64,000 nucleotides of DNA from Nannocystis sp. RBIL2 (GCF_026626745.1 NZ_JAPNJW010000001.1:5192001-5256000), one strand, 5' to 3'; shown: positions 19,110 to 29,167, counted from the first letter of the stretch. Numbers and translations are program-made. The notes: generated by a model from the letters alone, not told the origin.

Positions 19110-21359
19110 ATGCTCCTCTTGAATCCCGATCCCCAGGCGACTCTCGGCTCCGAGCCGCTCCCACCGGCCGAGTTCTATTTCACCTGTGAAGAAGCCCCGG
19201 CCGTCGAATGGCACGTCCGTCGCTTCACCCTCCGCGAGGCCCTCTGCGAGCCCTATTCGCTCGCGGTCGACCTCCTCACCGCCAGCGTCGACCTCGACGT
19301 CCCCGCGCTCCTCGGCGCCCGCTGCACCCTCGAGCTCTGCCGCGGCGTCGACGGCCGCCTCGTCCACGGCCTCGTCACCCAGGCCCGCACTCTCGGCGTC
19401 TTCTCCGGTCGCCTGGCCTTGCGCCTCGAGGTCGCGCCCGCCCTTCAACTCCTGTCCCAACAGACAGACACGCGATTCTGGCAGGACCGGACGGCCCCGC
19501 AGATCCTCCGCGAAGTGCTGGCGACCGCCCTGCGCGACCTCGGTGCCGGCCTCGACATGCGCGTCGAGGAGGCCACGCACCGCCCCCGCGAGTACTGCGT
19601 CCAGTACCGCGAGTCCGACCTCGAATTCGCCGCTCGCCTCATGCACGAGGAGGGCCTCGTCTGGTTCTTCACCCACGCCGCCGATCGCTCCGGCGAGACC
19701 CTCGTCATCTTCGATAGCACCACGCGCGCCCAGGAGCTCGAGCTCCCGCTCCGCGCAGTGCCCTACGTCGCCAGGCACACCGGGGCCGCGCGCTGTCAGT
19801 CCCTCGCCGCCTTCGACTGGCACGGCCGGCTCACCACCACCGCGGTCGAGCAGCGCGACTGGGACTGGCGCGACGTCGAGTCCGCCCCGTATCACCGCGT
19901 CGACGACGGCCGAGACGCTCGGGGTCGGGTCCGCACGCGCCATCACCACGACGAGCATCGCCTTCAACACGACGACGGCCGCGCCCGCGCCCGCCGCGAG
20001 CTCGAGGCGCACCGCGCTGGCGCCGAGCTCGGCCTCGGCGAGAGTGACGTCCTCGAGATGCTCCCCGGCCACACCGTCGCCCTGCGCGGCCTCCCGCGGC
20101 CTCAGCTCGACGGCGACCACCTCATCATCCGCGTCCATCACCGCGGCGACGCCCCCGAGCAGGACCAGTTCGCCAGCGGCGCTACCGAGCCGCGCTACGT
20201 CAACACCTTCGAGTGCGTCCGCGCCGACCGGCCCTGGCGCGCGCCCCAGGCTCCGCCGCGTCCGCGCGTGTACGGCCCGCACACCGCGATCGTCGTCGGC
20301 CCGCCGCGCGAGGAGATCCACACCGACGAACACGGCCGGGTCAAGGTCCGCTTCCACTGGGATCGCCGCTCCCCGCCCGACGACACCGCGTCTTGCTGGA
20401 TCCGCGTCGCCCAGGCCAGCGCCGGCGCCGGCTGGGGCGCCATCTCCATCCCGCGCGTCGGCATGGAAGTCCTCGTCGAGTTCATCGACGGCGACCCCGA
20501 TCGCCCGCTCGTCACCGGTTGCGTCTACAACAGCCTCAACCGCCCGCCGCACGCGCTGCCCGACCACAAGACGCGCACCACCTTCAAATCGGACAGCACG
20601 CCCGGCGGCGACGGCTTCAACGAGCTGCGGGTCGAGGACGCCCGCGGCCGCGAGGAGATCTTCGTCCACGCCCAGCGCAACCTGCGGGAGGTCGTCCGGC
20701 ACGACCACAAGAGCACGGTCGGTAGCGACCAGTTCGTCGAAATCCTCGGCTCTCAGGACATCCGGGTCCATAGACGCCACTGGCTCGCGGTCGGCGGCCC
20801 CGCCGGTGTCACCGTCTGCACAGGCGACCTGAACACCGAAGTCCTCGAGGGCAAGTGCACGACCACGGTGCGCGGCGATCACAAGGTCATCGTCGAACAC
20901 GGCAACGATGCCGTAGAGGTGCACCGCGGCGGCCATACGACCACCGCCGAGCTGGACGTCGAGCTCTCCTCGCGCCATGGCCGGATGCACCTCATCAGCA
21001 GCGGGCAGATGCTGCTCCGCTCGCACGACTCCCTGCTCTCGCTCCAGGGCGAGACCCAGACCGAGCTGATCGCCTGGAAGGAGACCCTCGCCCTGAGGGG
21101 CCACACCGACGTCACCATGAGCTCGAAGACCACCAAGGTCGAGATCTCCGCGCCGAACGAGGTGTGCGTGACGAGCCCGCAGCTCGTCGACATCAGCGGC
21201 GGCACGATCCGCCTGTCCGCATTGGAAAAGATCGTCCTCAGCGTCGGCGCCACCAGCATCACCCTCGATCCCGCCGGCGTCACCATCTCCGCGCCGCGGA
21301 TCACCAGCGCTGCAATCGGGATCCACGAGATCACCGGCGCGCTCATCAAGATCAACTGA
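19110..21359 (+). CDS. vgrG: Type VI secretion tip protein VgrG
   Basis: 749 residues from the ATG at 19110; a GTG 13 codons earlier is possible. The N-terminal half is the gp27-like domain (FTLREALCEPYSLAVDLLT, then YCVQYRESDLEFAARLMHEEGLVWFF). A gp5-like OB domain follows (EEIHTDEHGRVKVRFHWD, WIRVAQASAGAGWG, PRVGMEVLVEFIDGDPDRPLVTGCVYN). Then come the VgrG hallmark HKTRTTFKSDSTPGG and NELRVEDARGREEIFVHAQRNL, and the trimeric beta-helix spike. There is no extra C-terminal effector domain. The product forms the membrane-puncturing spike tip of the T6SS and carries the downstream PAAR-Rhs effector. It opens a tight vgrG-adaptor-PAAR/Rhs operon. Confidence 0.95.
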   Translation: MLLLNPDPQATLGSEPLPPAEFYFTCEEAPAVEWHVRRFTLREALCEPYSLAVDLLTASVDLDVPALLGARCTLELCRGVDGRLVHGLVTQARTLGVFSGRLALRLEVAPALQLLSQQTDTRFWQDRTAPQILREVLATALRDLGAGLDMRVEEATHRPREYCVQYRESDLEFAARLMHEEGLVWFFTHAADRSGETLVIFDSTTRAQELELPLRAVPYVARHTGAARCQSLAAFDWHGRLTTTAVEQRDWDWRDVESAPYHRVDDGRDARGRVRTRHHHDEHRLQHDDGRARARRELEAHRAGAELGLGESDVLEMLPGHTVALRGLPRPQLDGDHLIIRVHHRGDAPEQDQFASGATEPRYVNTFECVRADRPWRAPQAPPRPRVYGPHTAIVVGPPREEIHTDEHGRVKVRFHWDRRSPPDDTASCWIRVAQASAGAGWGAISIPRVGMEVLVEFIDGDPDRPLVTGCVYNSLNRPPHALPDHKTRTTFKSDSTPGGDGFNELRVEDARGREEIFVHAQRNLREVVRHDHKSTVGSDQFVEILGSQDIRVHRRHWLAVGGPAGVTVCTGDLNTEVLEGKCTTTVRGDHKVIVEHGNDAVEVHRGGHTTTAELDVELSSRHGRMHLISSGQMLLRSHDSLLSLQGETQTELIAWKETLALRGHTDVTMSSKTTKVEISAPNEVCVTSPQLVDISGGTIRLSALEKIVLSVGATSITLDPAGVTISAPRITSAAIGIHEITGALIKIN

Positions 21360-21367
21360 GGTCCCGC

Positions 21368-22600
21368 ATGCAAGCCGTCCTCACCGAGCTCGAATCGTTG
21401 CTTGCCGGCCTCGTCGAGCGCGACCTCCCGGGTGTCCTCGTCGTCGCCTGCGACGACGTCGAGACGCTCTACGTCGCCCAGGTCCTCGCCCGCCTCGACG
21501 AGCGCTCCGACTCCGACCTCTTCCTGACCTTCACCGACGCCGCACCCTCCACCTCCGCGCTCGTCGACGCCCTCGCCGACAACCTCGCGGTGCAGCAGGC
21601 GAACCTCGCCGAGCAGCTCGGCCCCGGCGCCGCGCTGCCCGACCTGCCTGCCCTCGCGCGCGACCCCGCTGCCGCCCCGGCCACGCGCCTCCGCGCGCTG
21701 GTGGACCACATCCTCGCTCTGCTCCCGCCGGGCGATCACCGCCTCGTCATCGCCCTCCTTCCCTCCCGACTGCCGGCCGACTTCTGCCTCGAGCTCGCCG
21801 AGCCGCTGCTGCGCGCCTCACAGCACCCGCGCGTGCGCCTGGTGCTGCGCGACGATCGGGCTCGTCCCGCGCACTTCACCGCCGCGAAGACATGTCTCGA
21901 TGAACATGTCCTCGCATACAGCCTCGACCTCACGCCCGAGGACGCCGTCGCCGCCGCCGCCGCAGCCGTCCGCGACCCCGAGCGTCCGGCGGCTGCGCGG
22001 ATCCAGGCGCTCATGGAGCTCGCCTGGCTCGACCTCGGCCACGGCCGGCTCGCCGACGCCGAGCAGAAGTTCTGCGGCTGCGCCGAGTTCCACGCCCGCA
22101 CGGGCAGCCCTGCCCTGGCCGCCCTCGCGCGGGCCGGCCTCGGCGACGTCCAGCGCGCTCGCGGCGATTTTGTTCAGGCCCGCCGGACCTACGAGACCGC
22201 GCTGCTCGAAGCAGCCGCGACCCCGGCCTTTCCGGTGACCCTGCAGCTCGCCGTCGCCCTGGCCGACACCTGCCTCGCCCTCGCCCAGCACCTCGACGCC
22301 GAGGGCTATTATCAATTGTCCGACACGCTCGCCGCCAAGTTGCTGCGGCCGCACACCCGCGCCGACGTGCAGGAGTCGCTCGGTGTATGCCATGGGGCCC
22401 GCGGCGCCGGCACGCAGGCCGTCCGCGTGTGGAACGACGCCGCCGAGCTCTGCCGCGCCATCGACTACCCGCAGCGGCTCCACAGCATCCTCGGCCGCCT
22501 GGCTTCCCATCACCAACCCAGCGATCGCGCCCGGCATCGCGCCTGTCTCGAAGAACAGGCGGCCGTCGCCGCACGTTTGCAGGAGGCCCGGCCATGCTGA
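21368..22600 (+). CDS. T6SS-associated adaptor-like helical repeat protein
   Basis: 410 residues, starting 8 bases after vgrG and overlapping the start of the PAAR-Rhs gene (ATGCTGA), a classic translationally coupled operon. The first ~180 residues look like an alpha/beta domain with a VLVVACDDVET start. The rest is a TPR-like helical repeat (ALMELAWLDLGHGRLADAEQKF, ALARAGLGDVQRARGDFVQARRTYETALL). There is no signal peptide. Position and helical repeats suggest an adaptor or chaperone loading the Rhs effector on VgrG, as DUF4123/DUF1795 adaptors do elsewhere. It does not match those families by eye, so the role rests on context. Confidence 0.7.
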   Translation: MQAVLTELESLLAGLVERDLPGVLVVACDDVETLYVAQVLARLDERSDSDLFLTFTDAAPSTSALVDALADNLAVQQANLAEQLGPGAALPDLPALARDPAAAPATRLRALVDHILALLPPGDHRLVIALLPSRLPADFCLELAEPLLRASQHPRVRLVLRDDRARPAHFTAAKTCLDEHVLAYSLDLTPEDAVAAAAAAVRDPERPAAARIQALMELAWLDLGHGRLADAEQKFCGCAEFHARTGSPALAALARAGLGDVQRARGDFVQARRTYETALLEAAATPAFPVTLQLAVALADTCLALAQHLDAEGYYQLSDTLAAKLLRPHTRADVQESLGVCHGARGAGTQAVRVWNDAAELCRAIDYPQRLHSILGRLASHHQPSDRARHRACLEEQAAVAARLQEARPC

Positions 22601-25600
22601 TCGTCGGCGGCCAGATCCGTCCCGCCCGGAACACGTCCGTCGCAAGCGACGAGACCGGAGGGATCCTGAGCGCCCTCTACGAGGTCGTCGACGTCCGCGC
22701 CGCGCCGTTCATCGCCCCGCGCTCGCCGGCCGAGCAGCGACAACGCGACCAGGAGACCCCGCTCGCCACTGCCACCCGCCTCATCGGTGGCAGCCTCGCG
22801 TTGCTCAACATCCCCGTCGAGCTCCTCGGCACCGGCTTCGCCCTGCTCACCGCCCCGGTGGGCGCCGCGGTTCCGCCGCTGCCTGCCGCCACCCTCGCCT
22901 CGCTCCACCTCGGCGCCCCGCACCTGCACTCGCATCCGCCCGCCATGCCCATTCCGTTGCCGAGCGTCGGCCCGGTCATGCTCGGCGGCTGCACCTCCGT
23001 CCTGATCGGCGGTCTCCCGGCCGCGCGCGCCGGCGACCTCGGCCTCTCGATCACCTGCGGCTCGCTTGCACCTCCGTTTCAGGTGATGACGGGCTCGAGC
23101 AAAGTGTTCATCGGCGGCGGCCGGGCCGCGCGATCGCTCGACATCACCCGCCATTGCCAGACCCCGCTGCCGCCCGCCCGCGCCGCCGCCAAAGTGGCCG
23201 CAAGCGCCTTGACCAGCCTCCCGCTGGCCCTCGGCGCCGCGTCTGCGGTCTTGCAGCACCAGCAATCGCGCGCGTGCGCGCGAGACAGCCGCGAATACGC
23301 GGCAGCCGGCGATACCACGATGGCCGCCGCGATGACCGAGGTCAGCGCTGGACTCGCCCTCGGCGCGACCACGCAAGCGGCCCAGACCGCCGTCGACGCC
23401 GTCGCTCTCGCGGCGCGCCTCCTCATGGGCAAGGACCCCGGCACGCCGCCGTGCTTCGGCGCCATCATCACCGGCGCCTCGGACGTGCAGATCGGCGGCT
23501 TCCCCATGTCCCCCTGGCGCGTAGCAATCGGCGCCCTGGGAAAACTCGCGCGCGGTCTCAAGTCGAGGACGCGCGATCAAAACCTCGCCGACGCGCTGCA
23601 CGCCCGGGCCCGCGGGAACTTCAAACCCGGGCGGATCGACAACACTCTGCACAAGCAGGATTGTTTCCTCACCGGTCATCCGGTCGACGTCATCGCCGGC
23701 CGCGTCATCACCGACGACATCGACCTCGAGCTCACCGGCCCGCTCCGCTTCGGCTTCGAGCGCAATTACAGCTCCACCTGGAGCACCCGCGACTCCGTCA
23801 TCGGCCACGGCTGGTCGCACAGCCTCGATCAGGCGGTCTGGCGCGAGAACCGGCAGTTCGTCTACCGCGCCGAGGACGGCCGCGAGCTCTGCTTCGAGCT
23901 CCCTCGCGACGCGCGCGTCGATCGACCGCTACGGCTGTTCGACCCCCGCAACCGCCTGACCCTCTCGAGCGACGGCGACGGCCGCTACACCATCGAGGAC
24001 GCCGCGGGTCGCCTGCACGACTTCGCGCCTGTCCCCGGGGACACCTCCACCGAACTCGGTCATGCCCGCCTCGTCGCAGTGCGCACCCTCGCCGGTCACT
24101 CGATTGTCTGCGACTACGACGCCCGCGCTCGCCTGCATCGGATCGGTGACAGCGCCGGCCGCGAGTACCGCCTCGCCTATGATCGCCAGTCCCGCCTGCA
24201 CCGCATCTTCGCCCCGCACCCCGACCGCGAGGGCCTCGTCCGCCACCTGGAGCACCGTTATTCGCCCGAGGGCGACCTCACCGAGGTCGTCGACGCCCTC
24301 GGTCAGACCACCCGGTACGCCTACCATCGTCACCGCCTCGTCCGCCACACGTTGCGGACGGGCCTCAGCTTCCACTTCGAATACGACGGCCCCGAGCCCG
24401 GGGCCGCCTGCGTTCACACCTGGGGCGACGGCGGCATCTATGATCATACCCTCGTCTACGACAAGCAGCGCCGCGTCACCGTCGTCACCAACTCGTGCGG
24501 CGAGCCCACCGTCTACGTCGCCGGCGGTCGCGGCGAGGTCGTGAAGATCACCGACCCGCGCGGCGGTATCACCCGCTTCGAGTTCGACGAGCACCTGCGC
24601 AAGACCGCCGACATCGATCCGCTCGGCCACGTCACCCGCTACGAGTACGATGCCCGAGGCAATTGCACCCGCGTCGTCGGTCCGGACGGCGCCGAGCTCC
24701 GCGTCGAATACGGCGCGACCGGGCTCCCGCTCACCGCGGTCGACGCTCTCGGCGGACGCTGGCGCTACACCCACGACGTGCGGGGTCGCCTCGCCACCCG
24801 CACCGATCCGCTCGGGCAGACGACCACCTACCTCTACGAAAGCCTGCACCCCGCCGCGGTGATCGACCCCGCCGGCCGCGCGGTGCGGTTCGTCCACGAC
24901 GCCGCCGGCGATCTCACTCGCGTGCAGCGCCCCGACGGCACCACCGAGCAGTGGGCGTACGACCGCCGCGGACGTCCCGTCGCATGGACTGACGCGCGCG
25001 GCAACCTCGAGCGCCGCCACTACGACCTGCTCGATCGCCTCGTCGGCGTCGAGCTCCCCGACGGCGACCTCTGCACCTACTCTTACGATCCCGAAGGACA
25101 AGTCCTGAAGGTCAGCGACGCCCGCCGCGACGTCAGCATGACCTACACCGGCATGGGCTGCCTCGTCGCCCGCACCGAGGCCGGCAGCACCGTGGTTTTC
25201 GCCCACGACACCGAGGAGCGGCTCACCGCGATCACCAACGAAGCCGGCGCGGTCTATCGCTTCGAGCTCGACCCCGCGGGTGACATCAAGGCCGAGCACG
25301 GCTTCGACGGGCTGCGACGGATCTACCGCCGCGACCTGGCAGGGCGTGTCACCGAGGTCTTCCGTCCCGGCGGCCTCCGCACCGCCTTCACGCGCGACGC
25401 CGCCGGTCAACTCACCGGCGTCTTCCACTCGGACGGCAGCAGCGACGTCTTCACCTACCGCGTCGACGGTGCCATGCTCGAGGCCGTGCATGTCGAGCCC
25501 GACGCCGAGCCGGTCATCGTCCGCTTCGAGCGCGACGCCCTCGGGCGCGTCGTCCGCGAGGCGCAGGGCGAACACTGGGTCGCGCAGGAGCTCGGCCCCG

Positions 25601-27300
25601 ACGGCCTGCGCTCGCGCCTGCGCTCGTCCCTCGGCGCGCGCGTGCAGCTCTCGCGCGACGTGATGGGCGCCGTCCTGCGGATCGATGCCGGCGAGCGCGC
25701 GTGGTCGGCCACCTTTCGCCGCGAGGCCGGCGGGCTCGAGTCGCAGCGCGACCTCCCCGGCGGCATCCGTTCGTGCTGGCAGCACGACCCGCTCGGCTTG
25801 CCCACCGAGCACACCATCGAGCACCTCACTCCCGCGCGCCTCGGCGCTCGCACGCACACCTTCGCGCATCATCGTCGGCGCCACACCTGGACCACCGGCG
25901 CGCGCCTCGGCCGCGTCGACGACCTTTACCGCGGCGCCGTCGAATACGAGCATGACGAGCGCGGCTTCCTCGTCTCCGCGACCTATCCCCAGGGACAGGT
26001 GGAACTGCGCCTCCCCGACGCGGCCGGCAACCTCTTCCGCGACGACGAACGCCGCCGCCGCACCTACGGCCCTGCCGGCCAGCTCTTGAAAACCGAGGGC
26101 ACCGCCTTCGAGTACGACTGCGAAGGCAACCTCATCAAAAAGGTCGATGGAGCCGGCACATGGCTCTACCGCTGGACCGCCAGCGGCAACCTGGCCGAAG
26201 TGCGCCGCCCCGATGGTGAGCGCCTCACCTTCACGTACGACGCGCTCGGCCGCCGCACCAGCAAGTCTTCTAAGGAAAACTATCGACGCACCCGCTGGCT
26301 GTGGGACGGCGACGTCCCACTCCACGAGTGGACCCTCTCGCCGGACGCGCTCGAGTTGCAGCCGCGCTCGCCCACCGATCCGGCGAACGAGCGAACGCTC
26401 GACAACAGCGGGCATCTTCCGAGCTCCGAAGCTCTCGAACTGCTCACCTGGATCTTCGAGCCCGCCACCTTCACGCCCGTCGCGCGCCTGTCCTCGCGCG
26501 AACATGAGGCTGCCAGCCTCGTCGCCGATCACCTCGGCACCCCGATGGCGGCCTTCGACACCGAGGGACGCCCGGTCTGGTCCGCAGAACTCGACATTCA
26601 CGGCCGCGTCCGCGACCTCGCGGGCGAACGAAACTTCTGCCCGTTCCGCTACGCCGGCCAATACGAAGACGCGGAGACCGGCCTCTACTACAACCGCTTC
26701 CGCTACTACGACCCCGAGGCCGGCCAGTACATCAGCCAGGATCCGCTGGGCCTCGCGGCAGGCCTCGCCTTCTACGCCTACGTCCCCGATCCCCTGAGCT
26801 CCTTCGACCCGCTCGGGCTCGAGAAGACTTTCTGTCGCGGAGCGAAGCGGTGGCGCAGTGAGAACGGGAGATTCGTCAAGCGACCGGACGATCCTGCCGA
26901 ACTCGTGAAGGTCGTGACGACGTCGGTCCAGGGCAAGCCGGCTCGAACGGGCAGCATCGACTATCCATCTCTGATGGAGTGGAACAGGACCATGGCCGAC
27001 TGGAACCCCGGCAAGCCCTCCAACCTGTGGAGGCCGAACTCCGGCAAGTTTCCGACTGGCGGCTTCAGATTCGACAAGCGCTCTCCCGCAGGGACGCGTT
27101 ACGGGAGCCACGGCCACGGCGCGAATCCTGCCGCCAATCTCTCTCCGACCTCCAACGCAGCCTCCGGGCCCACCACCACGCTTGAGAAGGTCCAAGGCGG
27201 CGTCGGCTCCGCCTTGACCGAGCAAGGGAGTTGGCACCGTTGGGATCACAACCCGGACACCAACAGCGTGCACATTCCCCTGAAGAACTCTCCGTTTTGA
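22594..27300 (+). CDS. PAAR-Rhs polymorphic toxin (T6SS effector)
   Basis: 1568 residues. Residues ~1-200 carry a PAAR-like cap (HSHPPAMPIPLPSVGPVMLGGCTSVLIGGLPAARAGD, then SSKVFIGGGRAAR) with a hydrophobic segment between. A second PAAR-like half follows (TGASDVQIGGFPMSP). From ~residue 365 to 1380 there are dozens of Rhs/YD repeats (YDxxGRLxxRTDPLGQ type) that form the toxin-encapsulating cage. The core ends YYDPEAGQYISQDPLGL (DPLGL at ~1383) and a second DPLGL at ~1405. The variable tip is residues ~1410-1568. It contains no toxin motif I can name; it has His-rich segments YGSHGHGANP and WHRWDHNPDTNSVHIPL, which could be metal-binding or catalytic. GC falls visibly in the tip, as is usual for swapped toxin modules. 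Confidence 0.93.
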   Translation: MLIVGGQIRPARNTSVASDETGGILSALYEVVDVRAAPFIAPRSPAEQRQRDQETPLATATRLIGGSLALLNIPVELLGTGFALLTAPVGAAVPPLPAATLASLHLGAPHLHSHPPAMPIPLPSVGPVMLGGCTSVLIGGLPAARAGDLGLSITCGSLAPPFQVMTGSSKVFIGGGRAARSLDITRHCQTPLPPARAAAKVAASALTSLPLALGAASAVLQHQQSRACARDSREYAAAGDTTMAAAMTEVSAGLALGATTQAAQTAVDAVALAARLLMGKDPGTPPCFGAIITGASDVQIGGFPMSPWRVAIGALGKLARGLKSRTRDQNLADALHARARGNFKPGRIDNTLHKQDCFLTGHPVDVIAGRVITDDIDLELTGPLRFGFERNYSSTWSTRDSVIGHGWSHSLDQAVWRENRQFVYRAEDGRELCFELPRDARVDRPLRLFDPRNRLTLSSDGDGRYTIEDAAGRLHDFAPVPGDTSTELGHARLVAVRTLAGHSIVCDYDARARLHRIGDSAGREYRLAYDRQSRLHRIFAPHPDREGLVRHLEHRYSPEGDLTEVVDALGQTTRYAYHRHRLVRHTLRTGLSFHFEYDGPEPGAACVHTWGDGGIYDHTLVYDKQRRVTVVTNSCGEPTVYVAGGRGEVVKITDPRGGITRFEFDEHLRKTADIDPLGHVTRYEYDARGNCTRVVGPDGAELRVEYGATGLPLTAVDALGGRWRYTHDVRGRLATRTDPLGQTTTYLYESLHPAAVIDPAGRAVRFVHDAAGDLTRVQRPDGTTEQWAYDRRGRPVAWTDARGNLERRHYDLLDRLVGVELPDGDLCTYSYDPEGQVLKVSDARRDVSMTYTGMGCLVARTEAGSTVVFAHDTEERLTAITNEAGAVYRFELDPAGDIKAEHGFDGLRRIYRRDLAGRVTEVFRPGGLRTAFTRDAAGQLTGVFHSDGSSDVFTYRVDGAMLEAVHVEPDAEPVIVRFERDALGRVVREAQGEHWVAQELGPDGLRSRLRSSLGARVQLSRDVMGAVLRIDAGERAWSATFRREAGGLESQRDLPGGIRSCWQHDPLGLPTEHTIEHLTPARLGARTHTFAHHRRRHTWTTGARLGRVDDLYRGAVEYEHDERGFLVSATYPQGQVELRLPDAAGNLFRDDERRRRTYGPAGQLLKTEGTAFEYDCEGNLIKKVDGAGTWLYRWTASGNLAEVRRPDGERLTFTYDALGRRTSKSSKENYRRTRWLWDGDVPLHEWTLSPDALELQPRSPTDPANERTLDNSGHLPSSEALELLTWIFEPATFTPVARLSSREHEAASLVADHLGTPMAAFDTEGRPVWSAELDIHGRVRDLAGERNFCPFRYAGQYEDAETGLYYNRFRYYDPEAGQYISQDPLGLAAGLAFYAYVPDPLSSFDPLGLEKTFCRGAKRWRSENGRFVKRPDDPAELVKVVTTSVQGKPARTGSIDYPSLMEWNRTMADWNPGKPSNLWRPNSGKFPTGGFRFDKRSPAGTRYGSHGHGANPAANLSPTSNAASGPTTTLEKVQGGVGSALTEQGSWHRWDHNPDTNSVHIPLKNSPF

Positions 27301-27307
27301 GGCCACG

Positions 27308-27724
27308 ATGACGCTCGAATCCCTCGACGAACGCTTCGAAGACATCCGTTTCAGCGCGAGCTGCACCGAGCTCAAACTTTTTGCACAGGAAGTGCTGGCG
27401 GTGGGAGACGCAGAACGTCATCAACACGCGGAGCCCTACTTCGAGCTCTTGAGCAACACCGCCAAGTCACTCTTCCTCGCGTCGTGCGGCGGCACGCTGT
27501 CCACCGAGGAGAAGCGCCGGATCTTCACCCTGATCCGCGAAGACTGGACCGACGACGCCCCAGAGGGCATTCGCGCGTCGATGCTCGCCCTCCTGGGGCT
27601 CATCCAACCGCTGGAAGGCGTGCCCGAGTGGCTGCTCTCGCTCGCAGAGCGTCAGCGAGATCCAACCTACGCGGAGGTCCTACGCGGCTGCGCAACGTGC
27701 CCGCGGACGGCGCCTGCTGTCTGA
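27308..27724 (+). CDS. Probable immunity protein for the Rhs toxin
   Basis: 138 residues, starting 8 bases after the Rhs stop. The protein is small, acidic, all-helical in appearance and cytoplasmic (no signal). It contains SCTELKLFAQEVLAVGD, LSTEEKRRIFTLIREDWTDDAPE and LLGLIQPLEGVPEWLLSLAERQ. It matches no immunity family I recognise. The assignment as the cognate immunity protein is from position alone, since Rhs effectors are nearly always followed directly by their antidote. The base composition is as in the toxin tip, lower in GC than the genome. Confidence 0.7.
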   Translation: MTLESLDERFEDIRFSASCTELKLFAQEVLAVGDAERHQHAEPYFELLSNTAKSLFLASCGGTLSTEEKRRIFTLIREDWTDDAPEGIRASMLALLGLIQPLEGVPEWLLSLAERQRDPTYAEVLRGCATCPRTAPAV

Positions 27725-27760
27725 TCTGGGGGCGGCCGTCGGAGGGGTCCAAGGAGCGTC

Positions 27761-28432
27761 ATGAGACGGCAGGGAGAATTCTGGCCGGTCATCACCCTCT
27801 TGGCGGGCGATGAGTTGGATCGCCGCATACGTGGGATCGTCGAATTCCACACGGCTTATGGATGGCGAGTCAAGCGAGCGCTAACAGTGCAAGAGGCATT
27901 GACGCCAGGCGAGCTTCGGTCGTGCGCGGATATCGAGCTTGACGAGTGCTTCGGCGATCTGCCGAGAGACCGGGTGCCGATCGAGCTACTGCTCGAACCG
28001 CCTCGGAGCCTCGTCCGGAAAGGCGCACACGAGCGTCGTGCTCGGCTCGGCTTGAGCTCCGTGGCATGTTCGCTCTCCGAGCACGCCGTCGAGCTCCATC
28101 TCATGAAAGAGAGCGCCAAGAAGAGCGTGTCGTCGCTGCGAGAGCTCGTTCAGGCTCTTCGCCCGCCCTTCGCCGCGATCGGCTCCTCGCTGTTTCGCGG
28201 TCCATCCCTGGCCGAGCTACGCGAGGCGAAGAATCCCTTCCGAGTCGAATTCGAAAAGATCTACTTGTCTCGTGAATTACTCAGAGAAGCCCGGCCATCT
28301 CGTCGAAGACCTCGAAACCGCCTCGTGGGAGGAAGGGCTGCTGGTCTCGGGAGACGCGACAGAAGTGACCCGGCGTTGCTGGCCGATCCTTCGCAGGTGG
28401 GCTTACTCCATCCGCGAAACACACTTTTATAA
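27761..28432 (+). pseudogene. Frameshifted gene next to the toxin-immunity pair
   Basis: The open frame starts at an ATG behind a good site (aaggag) and reads plausibly to about 28270 (FRVEFEKIYLS). Its last ~50 codons become Arg-rich (SRRRPRNRLVGG), which looks out of frame. The +1 frame from 28272 reads VNYSEKPGHLVEDLETASWEEGLLVSGDATEVTRRC, a much more natural continuation. So either one base was lost or gained near 28270, or this is a decayed gene. The family is unknown. In context it may be a second (orphan) immunity protein left by an earlier toxin tip. Confidence 0.55.
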
Positions 28433-29167
28433 AAAGCATCACCGTGGTCTCGAGGTCGCGCCGCCCGTCCACGAACGCGGCTTGGCCGCAGCGAGCGAAT
28501 TCGAAGCTGGGCCGCTGCACTCCGAGCGCCCCTTGCCAACCTCAGCGACGGGCTCATGTTCGCCCGTGGCGTCCTCATTCGCGCCTCGTCCAAGAGGCAC
28601 GCAGGGCGGGACCGAACCTCGGCGACCTTGCGGCCGAGGCCCTGCGATACGTATCGATACAATCCGATTCAATGGGATAGCATTTCGCACCGGAGTCTCC
28701 CCGAGCCCAATCGGCAACCTCTTGAAATCACGCGCTTTGCCTGCGCGGTTGACTCCTGGCCTGCCGCGTGCTCAAGTGGTGGCAAGGACCTGCGTCATGG
28801 CACCGATCGCCGTCACCACGAAAGATACGCAACAGCCCGTCGCCGACGATGCGATGGGCAAGCGTATTAGGCCGTGGCGACGTGGTCGCGGGTGCTGACG
28901 TAGAGCACCGCAATCGTCCGCGGCCACGAAGTCGGCGAGCGTCCAACTGGCGGCAAAACAAACCGCCGCCAGACGCTCAGTTTGCGGCGCGTCGGTCCAA
29001 CGTCTCGTCTGCGAGCTTCTTCCAGGTCGCCCTCGCTTCCGGGTGCGGAAGTCCGGGGTCACGCCTCGGGTCGGCGTCTCACGACGCCGGCATCGGCCGC
29101 TCGGGCCGGGTTCGCGTCCTCGACGCGCGCTGTTTTACAACTGAATCGTGGAAGAGGAAGAGAAGAT
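28433..29167 (+). other. Gene-free stretch before the tRNA array
   Basis: No convincing protein gene on either strand; the short frames have no recognisable motifs. It holds a large hairpin at 28937-28978 and a short tRNA-like fold at 28873-28929. That fold has an acceptor-like cgtggc/gccacg stem and a hairpin gtgct-gacgtag-agcac with CGT in anticodon position, but it is only about 57 bases and lacks U33. Both are reported as candidates only. Confidence 0.45.
28937..28978 (+). other. Large hairpin upstream of the tRNA array
   Basis: Outer arms gagcgtc and gacgctc pair perfectly. Inner arms ctggcggc and gccgccag also pair around an A-rich loop, leaving a small asymmetric bulge. No T-tract follows, so it is not a classical terminator. 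It lies about 190 bases before the first tRNA. Confidence 0.5.

Noticed and set aside
26806..27300. Rhs tip as an HNH or Ntox nuclease
   Set aside because: His-rich motifs are present but no H-N-H spacing or other diagnostic motif could be identified, so no name was given.
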